This document shows, piece by piece, positions 41,252-50,775 of a DNA stretch of 64,000 nt. The notes under the pieces were generated by a model that had not been told where the DNA came from, did not search any database, and saw only the letters and a program-made list of their open reading frames with translations. Each line of letters starts with the position of its first letter. Positions within the stretch are counted from its first letter, which is position 1. The stretch is from Halobaculum litoreum (lineage in GTDB: Archaea; Halobacteriota; Halobacteria; Halobacteriales; Haloferacaceae): assembly GCF_030127125.1 (NCBI RefSeq), contig NZ_CP126156.1, positions 1 through 64,000 on the forward strand. The letters run 5' to 3'. Both the position numbers and the translations under genes were made by a program.

Positions 41252-41326
41252 ATGCACGACGGCACGGACAGCGGACGGAGTATCGACCGAAGCGACGACG
41301 CGGTCCGGGAGGTGTTCGGGCTGTGA
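41252..41326 (+). CDS. 24-residue micro-ORF in the structural operon
   Basis: MHDGTDSGRSIDRSDDAVRE ends VFGL. The frame fills the only gap between two membrane genes. Its stop overlaps the next GTG start (GTGA), so it may simply couple translation or encode a small acidic peptide. Confidence 0.4.
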   Translation: MHDGTDSGRSIDRSDDAVREVFGL

Positions 41327-41739
41327 TCGTGTTGCAGCTCCGGATCCTCGGATGGCTGGGGACGCTCGGGATCCTCGGGACGGTCGCGCTCGTGGCGGTC
41401 CTCGGAATCGGGACGTTCGCGTTCTTCCGGTGGCGGGAGGGCGACAGCCGGTCCGCGCGGCGCCGGACGGAACGGACGTCGAGGTGGGCGGCGGGCGGCC
41501 TCGTGTCGGCCGGCCTCGGTGTCCTCGCGGCGTTCATGGGCTTCTTCGACGTGTTCGCGGACGGCCTCGGACAAGCGGTCGGCCTCGTCGGAACTCCGGC
41601 GGGTGGGACGCTCGCGTCGCTGGGGGTCGGAGCGGTGACGTCCTACGCCCTCGGAGCGGCGGCTGACCTCCCGGTGACGTCGGCGCTCGTGGCGGGGACG
41701 CTCGTGTTCCTCGTGGCGCTGGGGGTGTCGAGGTCGTGA
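41323..41739 (+). CDS. Four-helix membrane protein (138 aa)
   Basis: A GTG start overlaps the micro-ORF stop. Hydrophobic segments lie at about residues 9-34, 57-76, 85-108 and 115-134, separated by a strongly basic loop (FRWREGDSRSARRRTERTSR). The size and four-helix layout resemble the internal membrane protein of pleomorphic haloviruses, but this is only a topological likeness. Confidence 0.62.
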   Translation: MIVLQLRILGWLGTLGILGTVALVAVLGIGTFAFFRWREGDSRSARRRTERTSRWAAGGLVSAGLGVLAAFMGFFDVFADGLGQAVGLVGTPAGGTLASLGVGAVTSYALGAAADLPVTSALVAGTLVFLVALGVSRS

Positions 41740-43589
41740 ACCACGCGAGGGCCGCGAGGACCGCCGCCGCCGCGGTTCTCGTCCTTTCGACGGTCGTGGT
41801 CGGGTTCGGTGGCGGCGTCGCGTCGGCCGCGACGGACGCCCGTGGTCCGGGTGTCACCGCCCAAGTGAACGAGACGGCGACGAACACGACGGAGGGCTAC
41901 ACGGTCCGGGGCCTCTCGCGGACGCTCCGGTTCGACGCTCCGGCGTCGGTCCGTCCGTGGGGCGACATGGGTCAGATATGGCTCCGACACGTCCCGGTCG
42001 GGCTACTCACACCGAACGACCCGGCGAACGCTTCGCGCTACGTGCGGCCGTATACGACGGTCCAGCGGAAGGCTGTGTACCTCGGGAGTTACCGGGGCTG
42101 GACGGCTGACCCGCTGGACCTCACGGTCCGGATCGTGACGTGGAATAAGGGGACACGCGTCGAGAACTCGTCCTCGGGTCGGCGTGTCGTCGAGGTCCCG
42201 CGGAACGTCACCGTCAGCGACGTCTCGGTGACGCTCCCGGGTGGCGGCTACGACCGCGCGAAGGTCGAACTCCCGCGGTTCTACGACACGTCCAAGCGGG
42301 TGACGATGTGGGTGGTCGGACACCGTGAGACGACACAATGGACGTTCCGTCTCAAGACCTCGAAGGCCACCCAATCGGTGCCTATCGGGTCCCTCGGCGG
42401 CGTTATCAAGTGGTCGCTGTTCAATATCTTCATCTACGTCCTCGGGGTGGCGGGCGGCCTCGTCGTCCTCGACGCGAAGGTCATGCGGAAGGTCGGGAAG
42501 GGTCCCCAATGGGGGGCGCTGGAGTACGGGTTCCTCGGGTTCGCGTCGCTGTTCCTCGGGGGGTTCGTGTTCTACGCGGGTATCATGGACACGCTCGCGC
42601 GCCGTCCGCAGCTCCTCGGTGTCCTCGGGGGCGTGTTCATCGGCGGACTCGTCCTCTACGCCATGTCGGGGACCGGCGAGCGGTCGCTGTTCCTCCAGCC
42701 GCGCGCGGAGACGGGTGAGGTGCTACCCGACGGGTCGGGGACGTGGTGGTGGGCGAATCGCGTGCATACTGTCGTCGAGCGGGAGAAGGACGGGAAGAAG
42801 GTGATCCCGCGGTCGGGCTGGCTCCCGTTCCTCGCGCGGGCATGGCCGTTCGTGGACGCGACGCCGGTCATGGAGTTCTCCGCGTCGGAGCAACGGAAAC
42901 TGGAGGCTCCACCGGAGGACTTCACCCTCCCGGACGAGGACGAGTCCTCGGTATGGGACCGGATCCGGACGCGGATCGAAGGGCGTCCGGGAGAGGGTGA
43001 CGAGTTCGATACGATCTACCTCGTGGACCCGCTCGCGGACGACGTCGTCCAGTACGACGAGGAAACGTTTGAGTGGGCGTTCCCGTCGCTCGTGTCGTTC
43101 CCGGAGGACGAGGATTCGGGAACGTGGGTCCGCGGCGTCCCGCTCCCGTCTATCGCGTTCGGGAAGATAGTGGGCGGGACGACGGTCGTGGTCCTCGCGG
43201 GCGCTGTCGTGACGCTGTCCCTCGCGTCGGTCGGCTGGGGGATCGTCGCTGGGGGCGTGGCGCTTCTCGCCCTCGTGACGCGGCCCGTCGAGGGGTCCGC
43301 TCGCGTCGAACTCGCGCCCGCGGCGTTCGACAGCGTCCTCGGAAACGTGGTCCGGACGCTGGAGGGCTATTCCGAGAGGGCGGACGCGGACCACTTCCGC
43401 GAGAAGTACCACGAGTCGGACGCGCTCCGTCGCGTCGAGAGGGTCCGCGAGCGGGAGCGGGACACCGAGACGGTGTTCGGGACGCTCGCGGAACGTCTCG
43501 CGCCGGAGGAACCGAACCCGGATGCGGGTGGGCCGCGTCCACGCAGCTCCGACGAGGCGGTCCCGCCGCGAGGTGAAGCGGATGATTAA
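41736..43589 (+). CDS. Large exported/membrane protein (617 aa)
   Basis: A Sec-type signal (AAAAVLVLSTVVVGFGGGVA) precedes an extracellular domain of about 200 residues (NETATNTTEGYTVRGLSRTL). Several membrane helices follow (about residues 225-310, LFNIFIYVLGVAGGLVVLDA and LGFASLFLGGFVFYAGIMDT). A long cytoplasmic region is interrupted by another hairpin (GTTVVVLAGAVVTLSLASVG), and an acidic charged tail closes the protein. Its start overlaps the previous stop (ATGA-like) and its end overlaps the next gene by 8 bp. Likely the core of a membrane assembly or export complex. Confidence 0.68.
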   Translation: MNHARAARTAAAAVLVLSTVVVGFGGGVASAATDARGPGVTAQVNETATNTTEGYTVRGLSRTLRFDAPASVRPWGDMGQIWLRHVPVGLLTPNDPANASRYVRPYTTVQRKAVYLGSYRGWTADPLDLTVRIVTWNKGTRVENSSSGRRVVEVPRNVTVSDVSVTLPGGGYDRAKVELPRFYDTSKRVTMWVVGHRETTQWTFRLKTSKATQSVPIGSLGGVIKWSLFNIFIYVLGVAGGLVVLDAKVMRKVGKGPQWGALEYGFLGFASLFLGGFVFYAGIMDTLARRPQLLGVLGGVFIGGLVLYAMSGTGERSLFLQPRAETGEVLPDGSGTWWWANRVHTVVEREKDGKKVIPRSGWLPFLARAWPFVDATPVMEFSASEQRKLEAPPEDFTLPDEDESSVWDRIRTRIEGRPGEGDEFDTIYLVDPLADDVVQYDEETFEWAFPSLVSFPEDEDSGTWVRGVPLPSIAFGKIVGGTTVVVLAGAVVTLSLASVGWGIVAGGVALLALVTRPVEGSARVELAPAAFDSVLGNVVRTLEGYSERADADHFREKYHESDALRRVERVRERERDTETVFGTLAERLAPEEPNPDAGGPRPRSSDEAVPPRGEADD

Positions 43590-44493
43590 GTCCGGGTTCG
43601 ACGTCGAGGACGCCCCCTCGGAGACGGACGACGTCGGGGCGTCGTCAGATACGACGACGGACACCGGGGCCGCACGACCGGCGGAGTTCGACCGCGAGGC
43701 GGTGGATCGTCTCCAGCGGTCGCTTCCGGAGACGACGAACCTCCGGCCGGCTATCCAGAAACTCACGTCGGACCATGTGGACCTACTCGGGTCGTTCGTG
43801 GACGGGTTCGACAGTCGGCGGGAGTTCATCCGCTGGGGACAGCGGGCCGTGATCCTCACGCTGGGGGAACTCTCCGGCGAGTGGGTCGCGGACCGCGCGT
43901 TCGCGGGGCTGGACCTCTCGGTCCTCGTTACGTCGCCCGCCCGCGAGCGGTGGGTGGACGACGTCGAGGAACTACAACCACCGGACCGGGCGGCTGACAT
44001 GCGCCGGGGTGTGGTGGCGACGGACCTCACGCCGGCATGTTCGGCGGCGGTCCGGCGGCTTCGGTGGTCGGCGGTGGAGTACGTGTCCGACGAGGACGAC
44101 ACGCTCCAGCCGGATCCGGACGTCCAGCAACACCCGGGGATGCGGCCGTCGCTGACGGAGGTCCACGAGCGTCAGCGGTGGGCGCTGGACCGGGCGCTGG
44201 AGGGGTTCGACTCCCTCGACGCGCTGTCCGTGTGGGGACAGCGCCTCACCGAAGCGTCCTACGCGGAGGTCCCGGACGACCTTCTCACGCGGGTGACGGT
44301 GGACGAGGCGGAGACGTCGAGGCGCTACCTCGTCGTGTCGCCTCACGACGCGGACCACGGGCCGTTCTTCCGGGAGTCGTTCGCGGCGGAGTTCCTACTG
44401 CCCGCGTTCGCTCGCGCGGCCCGGAAGGTGGCAAAGCGGGCTGGAGAACTCGCGGAACAGGAGACGACGGAGACGACGGACAAGCGGATGTGA
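43582..44493 (+). CDS. Soluble protein with internal duplication (303 aa)
   Basis: No signal or membrane segment. Two halves share the pattern GFDS-6 residues-WGQR, at residues 75-88 and 208-221, with the same spacing, indicating an ancient internal duplication. Helical, charged C-terminus ([20 protein letters not shown]). It lies between the 617-residue membrane protein and the ATPase, with overlapping start and a GAGGTG ribosome site. Probably an adaptor between membrane complex and ATPase. This is inferred from position. Confidence 0.66.
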   Translation: MIKSGFDVEDAPSETDDVGASSDTTTDTGAARPAEFDREAVDRLQRSLPETTNLRPAIQKLTSDHVDLLGSFVDGFDSRREFIRWGQRAVILTLGELSGEWVADRAFAGLDLSVLVTSPARERWVDDVEELQPPDRAADMRRGVVATDLTPACSAAVRRLRWSAVEYVSDEDDTLQPDPDVQQHPGMRPSLTEVHERQRWALDRALEGFDSLDALSVWGQRLTEASYAEVPDDLLTRVTVDEAETSRRYLVVSPHDADHGPFFRESFAAEFLLPAFARAARKVAKRAGELAEQETTETTDKRM

Positions 44494-44497
44494 AAAC

Positions 44498-45820
44498 ATG
44501 ACTTGGAAAAACATCTCGACGCTGACGGACCTCGAACCCCGGACGGATACGGGGACGTGGCTGGGGACGTCGCGTCACACCGACGCGGACAGTATCCGGC
44601 GGCATTTCAGCATGCCCGCCTACGACGAATCGGTCTTTGACTACCCGCGGGTCGTTCCGGGCTGTCTCAAGCACGCGAGAGACAACAGCGCCCACTCCGC
44701 GGCTGGAGGGACGGACTTCATGGCTATCGGGCCGCCGGGGGCCGGCAAGTCCACGCACGCGCTGGAGTGGTCCACGCGGCTACTGGAGGTGAACAATCGC
44801 CCCGGCATGTCCGAGGCGGTCGTGTGGCGGGGGTCCACGTCGCGGTCCGAGTGGGTCCCGCTCGCGCCGTGGGCGACGGTGTGCCTCCCGGCGTCGTGCG
44901 ACGTCGAGGCGCGGCTGGAGTCCACGAACTCCGCGGGTTCTCGGTCGGTCGCGCTGGAGGACGTCGTCCGGGAGGTCCGGTACTACGAGGATCCGCGGGA
45001 TCTCTTTGAGAATCACGTCCAGCCGGGCAAGTTCCACGTCGTCTATCCGGACCCGCAAATGCGGGGCTGTCAAGAGGTCTACGAGGATTGCCCGTATGAG
45101 TACGAACTGGAGTTCTCGGACGGGGACCCGGTACAGCATTGGTGGACGGCGGCGGTCCTCGCGCGGGTCCACAGCGGCCCGTACCACTTCTTCGTCTCGT
45201 TCATCATTGACGAGATAGGGGACGTCATCCCGCAAGAGGCGTCTAAGGACGCCTACTCGTCGTATGAGAAGATCCTACTGTTCCGAGACACCTACGCGGA
45301 CGCTCGCAAGTTCGGGGTGTCGGTGTTCGGGTACGGTCACTCGGACGTAGACTTTCACGAGAAGGTGAAGCGCAAGGTCCGCTGGAGGATCACGATGAAC
45401 GGGACGGCGAACCCGACGCGGGCGTCCCAAGTGGTCGGCGTCGGGAACGTCCCGATGAACACGGACCTCACCTCTCACCTCAAGACCGGCAAGTGCGTGA
45501 TGTGGACGGAGCAACGGTTCTGCTACCCGCTCGCGTGGGGAGATATTCCGAAACCGACGGACGAGGAACTGCGTGTCCGCCTCGTCCCGCGCGTTCCGAA
45601 GGACCCGGCTGACGCGGACGCGGCTTCGCGCGAGGACGAACGCGACGCCCGCAGCTCCAGCGACGACGCGGGGGCGGGTGACGGACCCGCGCAAGCGTCG
45701 CTGGACGACGTCGAGGCGGCGACGGACGGGGGGTCGGTGGTCGCTGATCGCGCTGATCGATCCTCGTCGACGTCGGAGGGTGCTACTCTCGACGCGACCG
45801 GAGGGGGTGGTTCCTCGTGA
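44498..45820 (+). CDS. P-loop ATPase, Zot/FtsK-HerA-like, of the structural operon
   Basis: This 440-residue ATPase has Walker A GPPGAGKST at residues 78-86 and Walker B VSFIIDEIGD (Asp238-Glu239). A sensor-like stretch is KFGVSVFGYGHSDVDFHEKV followed by RKVRWRITMNGTANPT. The closest visual match is to assembly or packaging ATPases of the FtsK/HerA/Zot type. The C-terminal 80 residues are disordered and acidic. Pleomorphic haloviruses also encode an NTPase beside their structural genes. It likely powers genome or protein translocation during particle formation. Confidence 0.74.
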   Translation: MTWKNISTLTDLEPRTDTGTWLGTSRHTDADSIRRHFSMPAYDESVFDYPRVVPGCLKHARDNSAHSAAGGTDFMAIGPPGAGKSTHALEWSTRLLEVNNRPGMSEAVVWRGSTSRSEWVPLAPWATVCLPASCDVEARLESTNSAGSRSVALEDVVREVRYYEDPRDLFENHVQPGKFHVVYPDPQMRGCQEVYEDCPYEYELEFSDGDPVQHWWTAAVLARVHSGPYHFFVSFIIDEIGDVIPQEASKDAYSSYEKILLFRDTYADARKFGVSVFGYGHSDVDFHEKVKRKVRWRITMNGTANPTRASQVVGVGNVPMNTDLTSHLKTGKCVMWTEQRFCYPLAWGDIPKPTDEELRVRLVPRVPKDPADADAASREDERDARSSSDDAGAGDGPAQASLDDVEAATDGGSVVADRADRSSSTSEGATLDATGGGGSS

Positions 45821-48404
45821 GACGGCCGGATCCGCGCGGACGTCTCGGTTCGCTGATGCGATACGCGCGCGCGTGTGTCGAGTCGTATGGGCGCAACCCC
45901 CCGGGGGGTGAGGATCGGGCCTCTCGCGCGGCCGCTGTCGCGCTGTCCGCGCTCGTGATCGTGGGCATGTTCGCGCCCGTGTTCGCGGCCGGTACTGCGG
46001 GCGCGTCCTCGTCCGGGTTCGTGGGCGTTCCGGACGCGAACGTCCACGAGGACTTGCCCGCGGGCGCTGACGTGGGCGTGTCCGTGTCGGGCTGCGTGGT
46101 TCGACCATGTCGTCCCGCCACGCCTCGACGCTGGAGGTGACGCTGACGACGCCGTCGAGGGCGTCGGACTACCTCGACAACTCCAGCGCGGTCCTCGGGG
46201 GCGACAGCGACGGCCTCGCGCTGGTTATCTCGGACGCGACGAACCACGAGGGGCGCGAGGTCGCGCTTCCGCTGACGGCGGTGAAAGGCGCGCTGGGGTA
46301 CGTTCCGGACCTCGTCCACGGCGTCCACGACGACGGATCCAAGTGGACGCGGCCGGTCCGCGAAGAATCGGGCCTCTTGGTGTTCGAGGTCCCGCATTTC
46401 TCGGATAACGCGGTGACGTTCGAGTCCAGCGTCTCGGTGGCGGCGTCCCCGGCGACGAACGGGACGTCTCTCTCGTGGGGCCTTTCGGACCTCGACGCGG
46501 CGTCCGACGTCTCGGTAAACTTGACGGGCGTGAGTAACACCGAGTGGGATAATCAAACGTTCCTGAGTATGGGCGACGGTGATAGCAGGTCGGTTTCTGT
46601 CGCGGGGAGCGCTCCGCCGACTGGACCGAACGGCTCGCCGTCGATCACAGTCACAGCGTCAGAACTTGAGGCCGCGACGACCGCGGAGAGTAAGTCCGGC
46701 TTCTTCATGGTCGCAGGTTGGGACGATAATCAGGACACGTATGTAAATTCTGAAATGAAGTTTACAAACGCCCCGGATACGGCGTCAAGCATCACCGTCG
46801 ATATCGAATATACGTACGCAAATGTGGACTCGAATGATGGAGTCTATTTCGACGTATATCTCGTGAAAGAGGCACCTGATGGCGTGTACGCGGAGGGAAC
46901 ACGAGTCGCGGATAATGCCAAGTGGATGCCGGAGGACGGGGCCGGGAATCTCACGATTCCGTTCGACAGTCCGCAGAACCTCGACGCGGGTGCGAACTAC
47001 ACGATAGAGTTTGTAACCACGACCACGACGCAATCGGGGCCGAATAATCAGCAGGCGTTCGCTCTCCACATCGACAACAACAAGCCTCAGACTGACTGGT
47101 CTACCAAGACAACCGACGGGGTAAGCCATGGATACCCGACTCACGTGTATTGGGGCGCGAAAGCGGCGAGCAACGTCGCTGTTTCCGCCGACGACGGGAC
47201 CGAGGTGACACTCGGTGATTTCTCACAGGGAGAATCCAAGTCGACAAACTTCCCAATCGGGCGGGACGCGACTCAAATCACCACAACCACCGGCTCGGGT
47301 TCCGTGGCGGTCGAATTGGCTGTTCAGGAAAAGACGGAGACGGTCGATCCCGGCGTGGAATTGGGCAACTGTTCGGAGTCGTACCCGGGAACCCTCGCGG
47401 CTGGAGAGACGGCGACGCTGACGCTGAACTCGTCGTGTCTCTCGGAGACGAACGAACTGAATGTCACCGTCGGGGGCGACCTCTCGGCGGACGCTCCGGC
47501 CCCGCAAGTCGGCGTGGTCGCGGAACACACCGCGGCGTCGAATCAGACGGTGGACTACGCGGGCGACGCATGGTCCGAGCGGTACAACGTCAGCAAGACG
47601 TGGGCGGACTCGCGGGCGGACGCGCGGCTTGTGATCCCGTTCGCGTCGAACGTCGTGTCCATCCGGGACGTCGAGTTCCGGACGAACTCGTCCTCGTGGA
47701 CGGGGACGTCGAACTACGAACTCGACGGGACGACGCTGACGGTGAACCTCGGGTCCGTGGACGCTGGAGAGACGACACACGTCCGGGTGAACGGGTCGCG
47801 GGTTCGCGTCGAGAACGGGTCCATCACGGTGACGTCTCCGACGCTCGCGGGGAACTCGCTGGACACGGAGTTCCGGATGGACTCGTGGTCCGAGTCGTCG
47901 TATATCGCGGTCGGCGGGTCCGCCTCGGGGGAGTTCGTCCATCACCTCATGTCGGAGTCGTGGGCGTCTCCGTCCGAGTCCGTCGTCGTCGAGGCGGGCG
48001 GCAAGCAACGGATCTACGCGCCGAAGGCTCCGGAGGGCGGGACGGCCCGCGCCCGGACGATCCCCGTCGAGGTCCAGCCGGAGAACGGCGTCCGCGTTTC
48101 GGTGACGGATCCGACGCAACCGAGTTTCGAGGTCGGGCCGGCTTCGGCGTCGGGCGACGCTTACGGCGTCGTCTATCACGACACCGTCACCGGAGACACC
48201 TACCGCCTCGTCTCGGAGACTCGCGACGGCTACGTGATTGACGAGGCGACAGCGTCGTCTCCGGTGACGTTCACGGACCCGGAGGACGACACGGAGCTAC
48301 TGTCCGTCGTGAAGGCGAACGAAACCGCCGGGTCGGCTGGCGGCGGTGGCGGCGGCGGGGGTGGCGGCGCAGCCCGGCGGAGGTTCGGCGCGCTGGAGGG
48401 CTGA
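45817..48404 (+). CDS. Large secreted surface protein with a low-GC internal domain (frameshifted)
   Basis: About 862 residues. The N-terminal region has a signal anchor (AVALSALVIVGMFAPVFAAG). One base, probably G, is missing near 46092, between VGVSVSG and LRGSTMSSRHASTLEVTLTT. The ectodomain is beta-rich with many Asn-X-Ser/Thr sites (NLTGVSNTEWDNQTF) and a Cys pair (GNCSESYPGTL, NSSCLSETN). It ends in a Gly10 run followed by AARRRFGALEG. Segment about 46535-47345 is much poorer in GC than the flanks. Candidate receptor-binding or surface protein. GTGA overlap with the ATPase gene. Confidence 0.68.
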
Positions 48405-48421
48405 CGTCGTCGCCCCTCGTC

Positions 48422-48727
48422 GTGGGTCCGCTCGGTGTCGCCCTCGTCCTCGGGGCGTTCATCGTCTCGCGGCGGACGCGGATCCCGATATGGGCGACCG
48501 CGCCCGCGTCCGGGATCGCGTTCGTCGTGGTCCTCGAAACGCTCGCGCCGGGGACGGTGTCGGGCGTGGTTCGTCGGCTCGGCGTCGAGGTCGCGTCCGG
48601 GATCGGCCAAGTGTCCAGCGCCCTCGTCCTCGCGGGCGGGGCTGTGGCGCTGTGGGGCGTCTACCGTCTCGTCAAGCGGTTCACGCGGAAGGACCAAGTC
48701 GCGCTGACGCTCCGGCGAGGGTCCTGA
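48422..48727 (+). CDS. Membrane protein of the structural operon (101 aa)
   Basis: GTG start; hydrophobic segments at about residues 1-17, 25-45 and 62-82 (SSALVLAGGAVALWGVYRLV), and a basic C-terminus (KRFTRKDQVALTLRRGS). The frame extends a little upstream without a clear start. No family was recognised. Confidence 0.58.
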   Translation: MGPLGVALVLGAFIVSRRTRIPIWATAPASGIAFVVVLETLAPGTVSGVVRRLGVEVASGIGQVSSALVLAGGAVALWGVYRLVKRFTRKDQVALTLRRGS

Positions 48728-48728
48728 T

Positions 48729-49010
48729 ATGGTCCCGCTGTTCGTCCCGGGCCTCGACTTGGCGGACCTGGGGATGAAACTCGTCCAGACGGGCGGGATC
48801 GGCGCGTTCATCCTGATAGCGGGTCGGATGGTCCGCCGGGCTAAGGGCCTCACCGCCTACGTATGGCTGTTCGGCGGGTTCCTCACGCTCATGGGCGTGT
48901 TCATCGCGTCGGGTGTCCTCGACGTGGACGTCCAGCGAATCGTCCAGATAGCGCGCTGGGGTGGAGACGGTGTCCGGATCCTCGGGCGCGTCGTGGGGGC
49001 CGCGGTGTGA
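48729..49010 (+). CDS. Membrane protein of the structural operon (93 aa)
   Basis: It starts 1 bp after the previous stop. Helices lie at about residues 22-36 (GGIGAFILIAGRMVRRAKGL) and 42-63 (AYVWLFGGFLTLMGVFIASG), with an amphipathic C-terminal helix. Function unknown; coupled to the following micro-ORF by GTGA. Confidence 0.6.
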   Translation: MVPLFVPGLDLADLGMKLVQTGGIGAFILIAGRMVRRAKGLTAYVWLFGGFLTLMGVFIASGVLDVDVQRIVQIARWGGDGVRILGRVVGAAV

Positions 49011-49096
49011 GTTTCTGCGACTGCGCGGCCCGCGCGTTCTACGCGGCTGTGGGCTTGGGACTACTCGCAGTCCTCGTCCTCCACAACACGTGTTGA
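49007..49096 (+). CDS. 29-residue Cys-containing membrane peptide
   Basis: A GTG overlapping the previous stop (GTGA) opens MSFCDCAARAFYAAVGLGLL ending AVLVLHNTC. It has one helix with three cysteines. The overlap and hydrophobicity suggest a real last gene of the structural operon. The three cysteines could allow lipid modification or disulphides. Confidence 0.45.
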   Translation: MSFCDCAARAFYAAVGLGLLAVLVLHNTC

Positions 49097-49211
49097 ACGT
49101 CTATACCCGCCTCGGGTACGTTCGGAGTCCGGTAGCGGAGTGGGCGCTGCTCGCGGCGGTTGGACGTCATCTCTCATCCACTGCGTTGAGGGACGAACAA
49201 GTCATGACTGG

Positions 49212-50642
49212 CTAGGCTTCATACCTCGCTTTCTCGATCAAGTCCCACTCTCCGTTAACCTTCATTTCGAGAGTGATCGATCCGCCATACAGGTACTCAA
49301 ACGGTTCGTCCAAGCCGAGTGTGTCCTGATTCAAGTAGACACTCGCACCAGGTTCAAAATGGCTCTTCGGTGTGAACTGGGACAGCGGAAGAGTGTCTGT
49401 GATCGAAGGCGTATCTGGTTTGATCCTGAATCTATCTACATCTCTGGCTGGTGATGAAACGTTCTTAATTTCCACTTCTTTGTATGAGACAATGCTGATC
49501 TCGTAGTAAACGTCCCCATCAAACTTGCTCTGAGTCGCTGTTATAGTGGGTGAGGGTGTCGGAGTGGGCGTCGGAGTGGGCGTCGGAGTGGGCGTGGGTG
49601 TCGGACTGGCTGGTGGAGTTGATGTGGAGTTCCTATTGGGGAACTCCTTGCTACCGAAGTCCTCGTAAATTACCTCAGGGTACGATCGAACCACGCCTTC
49701 GATATTACCCAGTGAACTGGTTTGCTGCTCTACGTTATATTCGATTCCAGCGATACCTCCTGTGATCGCTCCCTGCACCATCGGCTCATCGAGTGTGCCG
49801 GTCGCCCCCGCGATAGACGCTTTCGTTCCTATAGCCGCCGCTGTAGTGTATTTTCCCCCATACGAGTTGATCGCATCCTCAGCCTCAGCAGCAACCTCCA
49901 TCAGGTCCTTTGCCTCCTCGAGATACGGACTGGGAATCGCGTATACTTGCTGAGTCAGCTGATCGTGACTAGCAGAATCTACTCTATGTATGATCTCCCC
50001 ATCTTTTTCAAACGTCACGTTAAGGCTTGCTCCCACCGTATATACGCTTTGACGAGTGCTTGCTAACTTGCTTAGTGAGCATTCCAAAATATTTCCCTTG
50101 CCCACCACTACGCCGTTATTTACTACCTCAGACTTGTCAGCTTTGACAGAAACACTGGCAGTCTGGCCCACCGGACCATTGCCAGGAGGGACCTGTAGTT
50201 CGAGAGATCCATACATATAATCAAAATCTAGCTCTTTGTCGGCCCACATGTGGAATGAAGTGTGAAAATCGACATCTACTGAATCGGTGTTAAAATCCGC
50301 GGCTGTTGGGACAACTAGCCGATCGACCTCAGTAATATCGTAAGACCCCTGGTCTTTAGAAATTGTAGTCAAGTCTGAGTTCTGGGATTGACCAGTGACA
50401 ACGTCTCCTTCCGTCGTGGTAAGAGTGGGCAAGAACGCTTGGACAGTGTAACTACCGCTCATTTCCCCAGTCTGCTCGCTCGTTGTGGTTGACGTTCCTA
50501 CCAGATCAGAACCGCCATTCGAACACCCCGCGACACCCGCGATTCCCGCGACTGCGGACGAACGGATGAGGTTACGCCTCGAGAGCGAGGATTCATCGGA
50601 CGGGGAATTTTCATCGGGAGTATGATTCTCAGATGATGTCAC
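49212..50642 (-). CDS. AT-rich Tat lipoprotein cargo gene
   Basis: This 476-residue protein starts GTG at 50642. It has a twin-arginine signal (SLSRRNLIRSSAVAGIAGVA) with lipobox VAGC, so it is exported folded and lipid-anchored. The ectodomain has a helical centre (YLEEAKDLMEVAAEAEDAIN), then a Pro-Thr repeat spacer and a C-terminal beta domain (DVYYEISIVSYKEVEIKNVS). A TATA element (tatatataa, about 50662-50670) lies about 20-28 bp upstream, fitting a leaderless transcript. It is opposite in direction to the structural operon and GC-poor. This is typical of a lysogenic conversion or exclusion gene, though function is unknown. Confidence 0.68.
   Translation of the reverse strand: MTSSENHTPDENSPSDESSLSRRNLIRSSAVAGIAGVAGCSNGGSDLVGTSTTTSEQTGEMSGSYTVQAFLPTLTTTEGDVVTGQSQNSDLTTISKDQGSYDITEVDRLVVPTAADFNTDSVDVDFHTSFHMWADKELDFDYMYGSLELQVPPGNGPVGQTASVSVKADKSEVVNNGVVVGKGNILECSLSKLASTRQSVYTVGASLNVTFEKDGEIIHRVDSASHDQLTQQVYAIPSPYLEEAKDLMEVAAEAEDAINSYGGKYTTAAAIGTKASIAGATGTLDEPMVQGAITGGIAGIEYNVEQQTSSLGNIEGVVRSYPEVIYEDFGSKEFPNRNSTSTPPASPTPTPTPTPTPTPTPTPSPTITATQSKFDGDVYYEISIVSYKEVEIKNVSSPARDVDRFRIKPDTPSITDTLPLSQFTPKSHFEPGASVYLNQDTLGLDEPFEYLYGGSITLEMKVNGEWDLIEKARYEA
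49558..49593. repeat. Tandem 12-bp repeat encoding the Pro-Thr spacer
   Basis: gtcggagtgggc is repeated three times at 49558-49593 and continues degenerately to about 49610. On the minus strand it encodes alternating Thr and Pro. Such repeats vary in number by slippage. Confidence 0.65.
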
Positions 50643-50775
50643 AAATAATGCTAGCTTGACGTATATATAAATCCCAATTAAGTGTCAGAACAGCAGCGAC
50701 TCGCTTCTCTGATATGGGGCGCTGTGTCATCGACCGATTCACGCTCTATATCCAGCCGGCCTCAACAAAATATCG

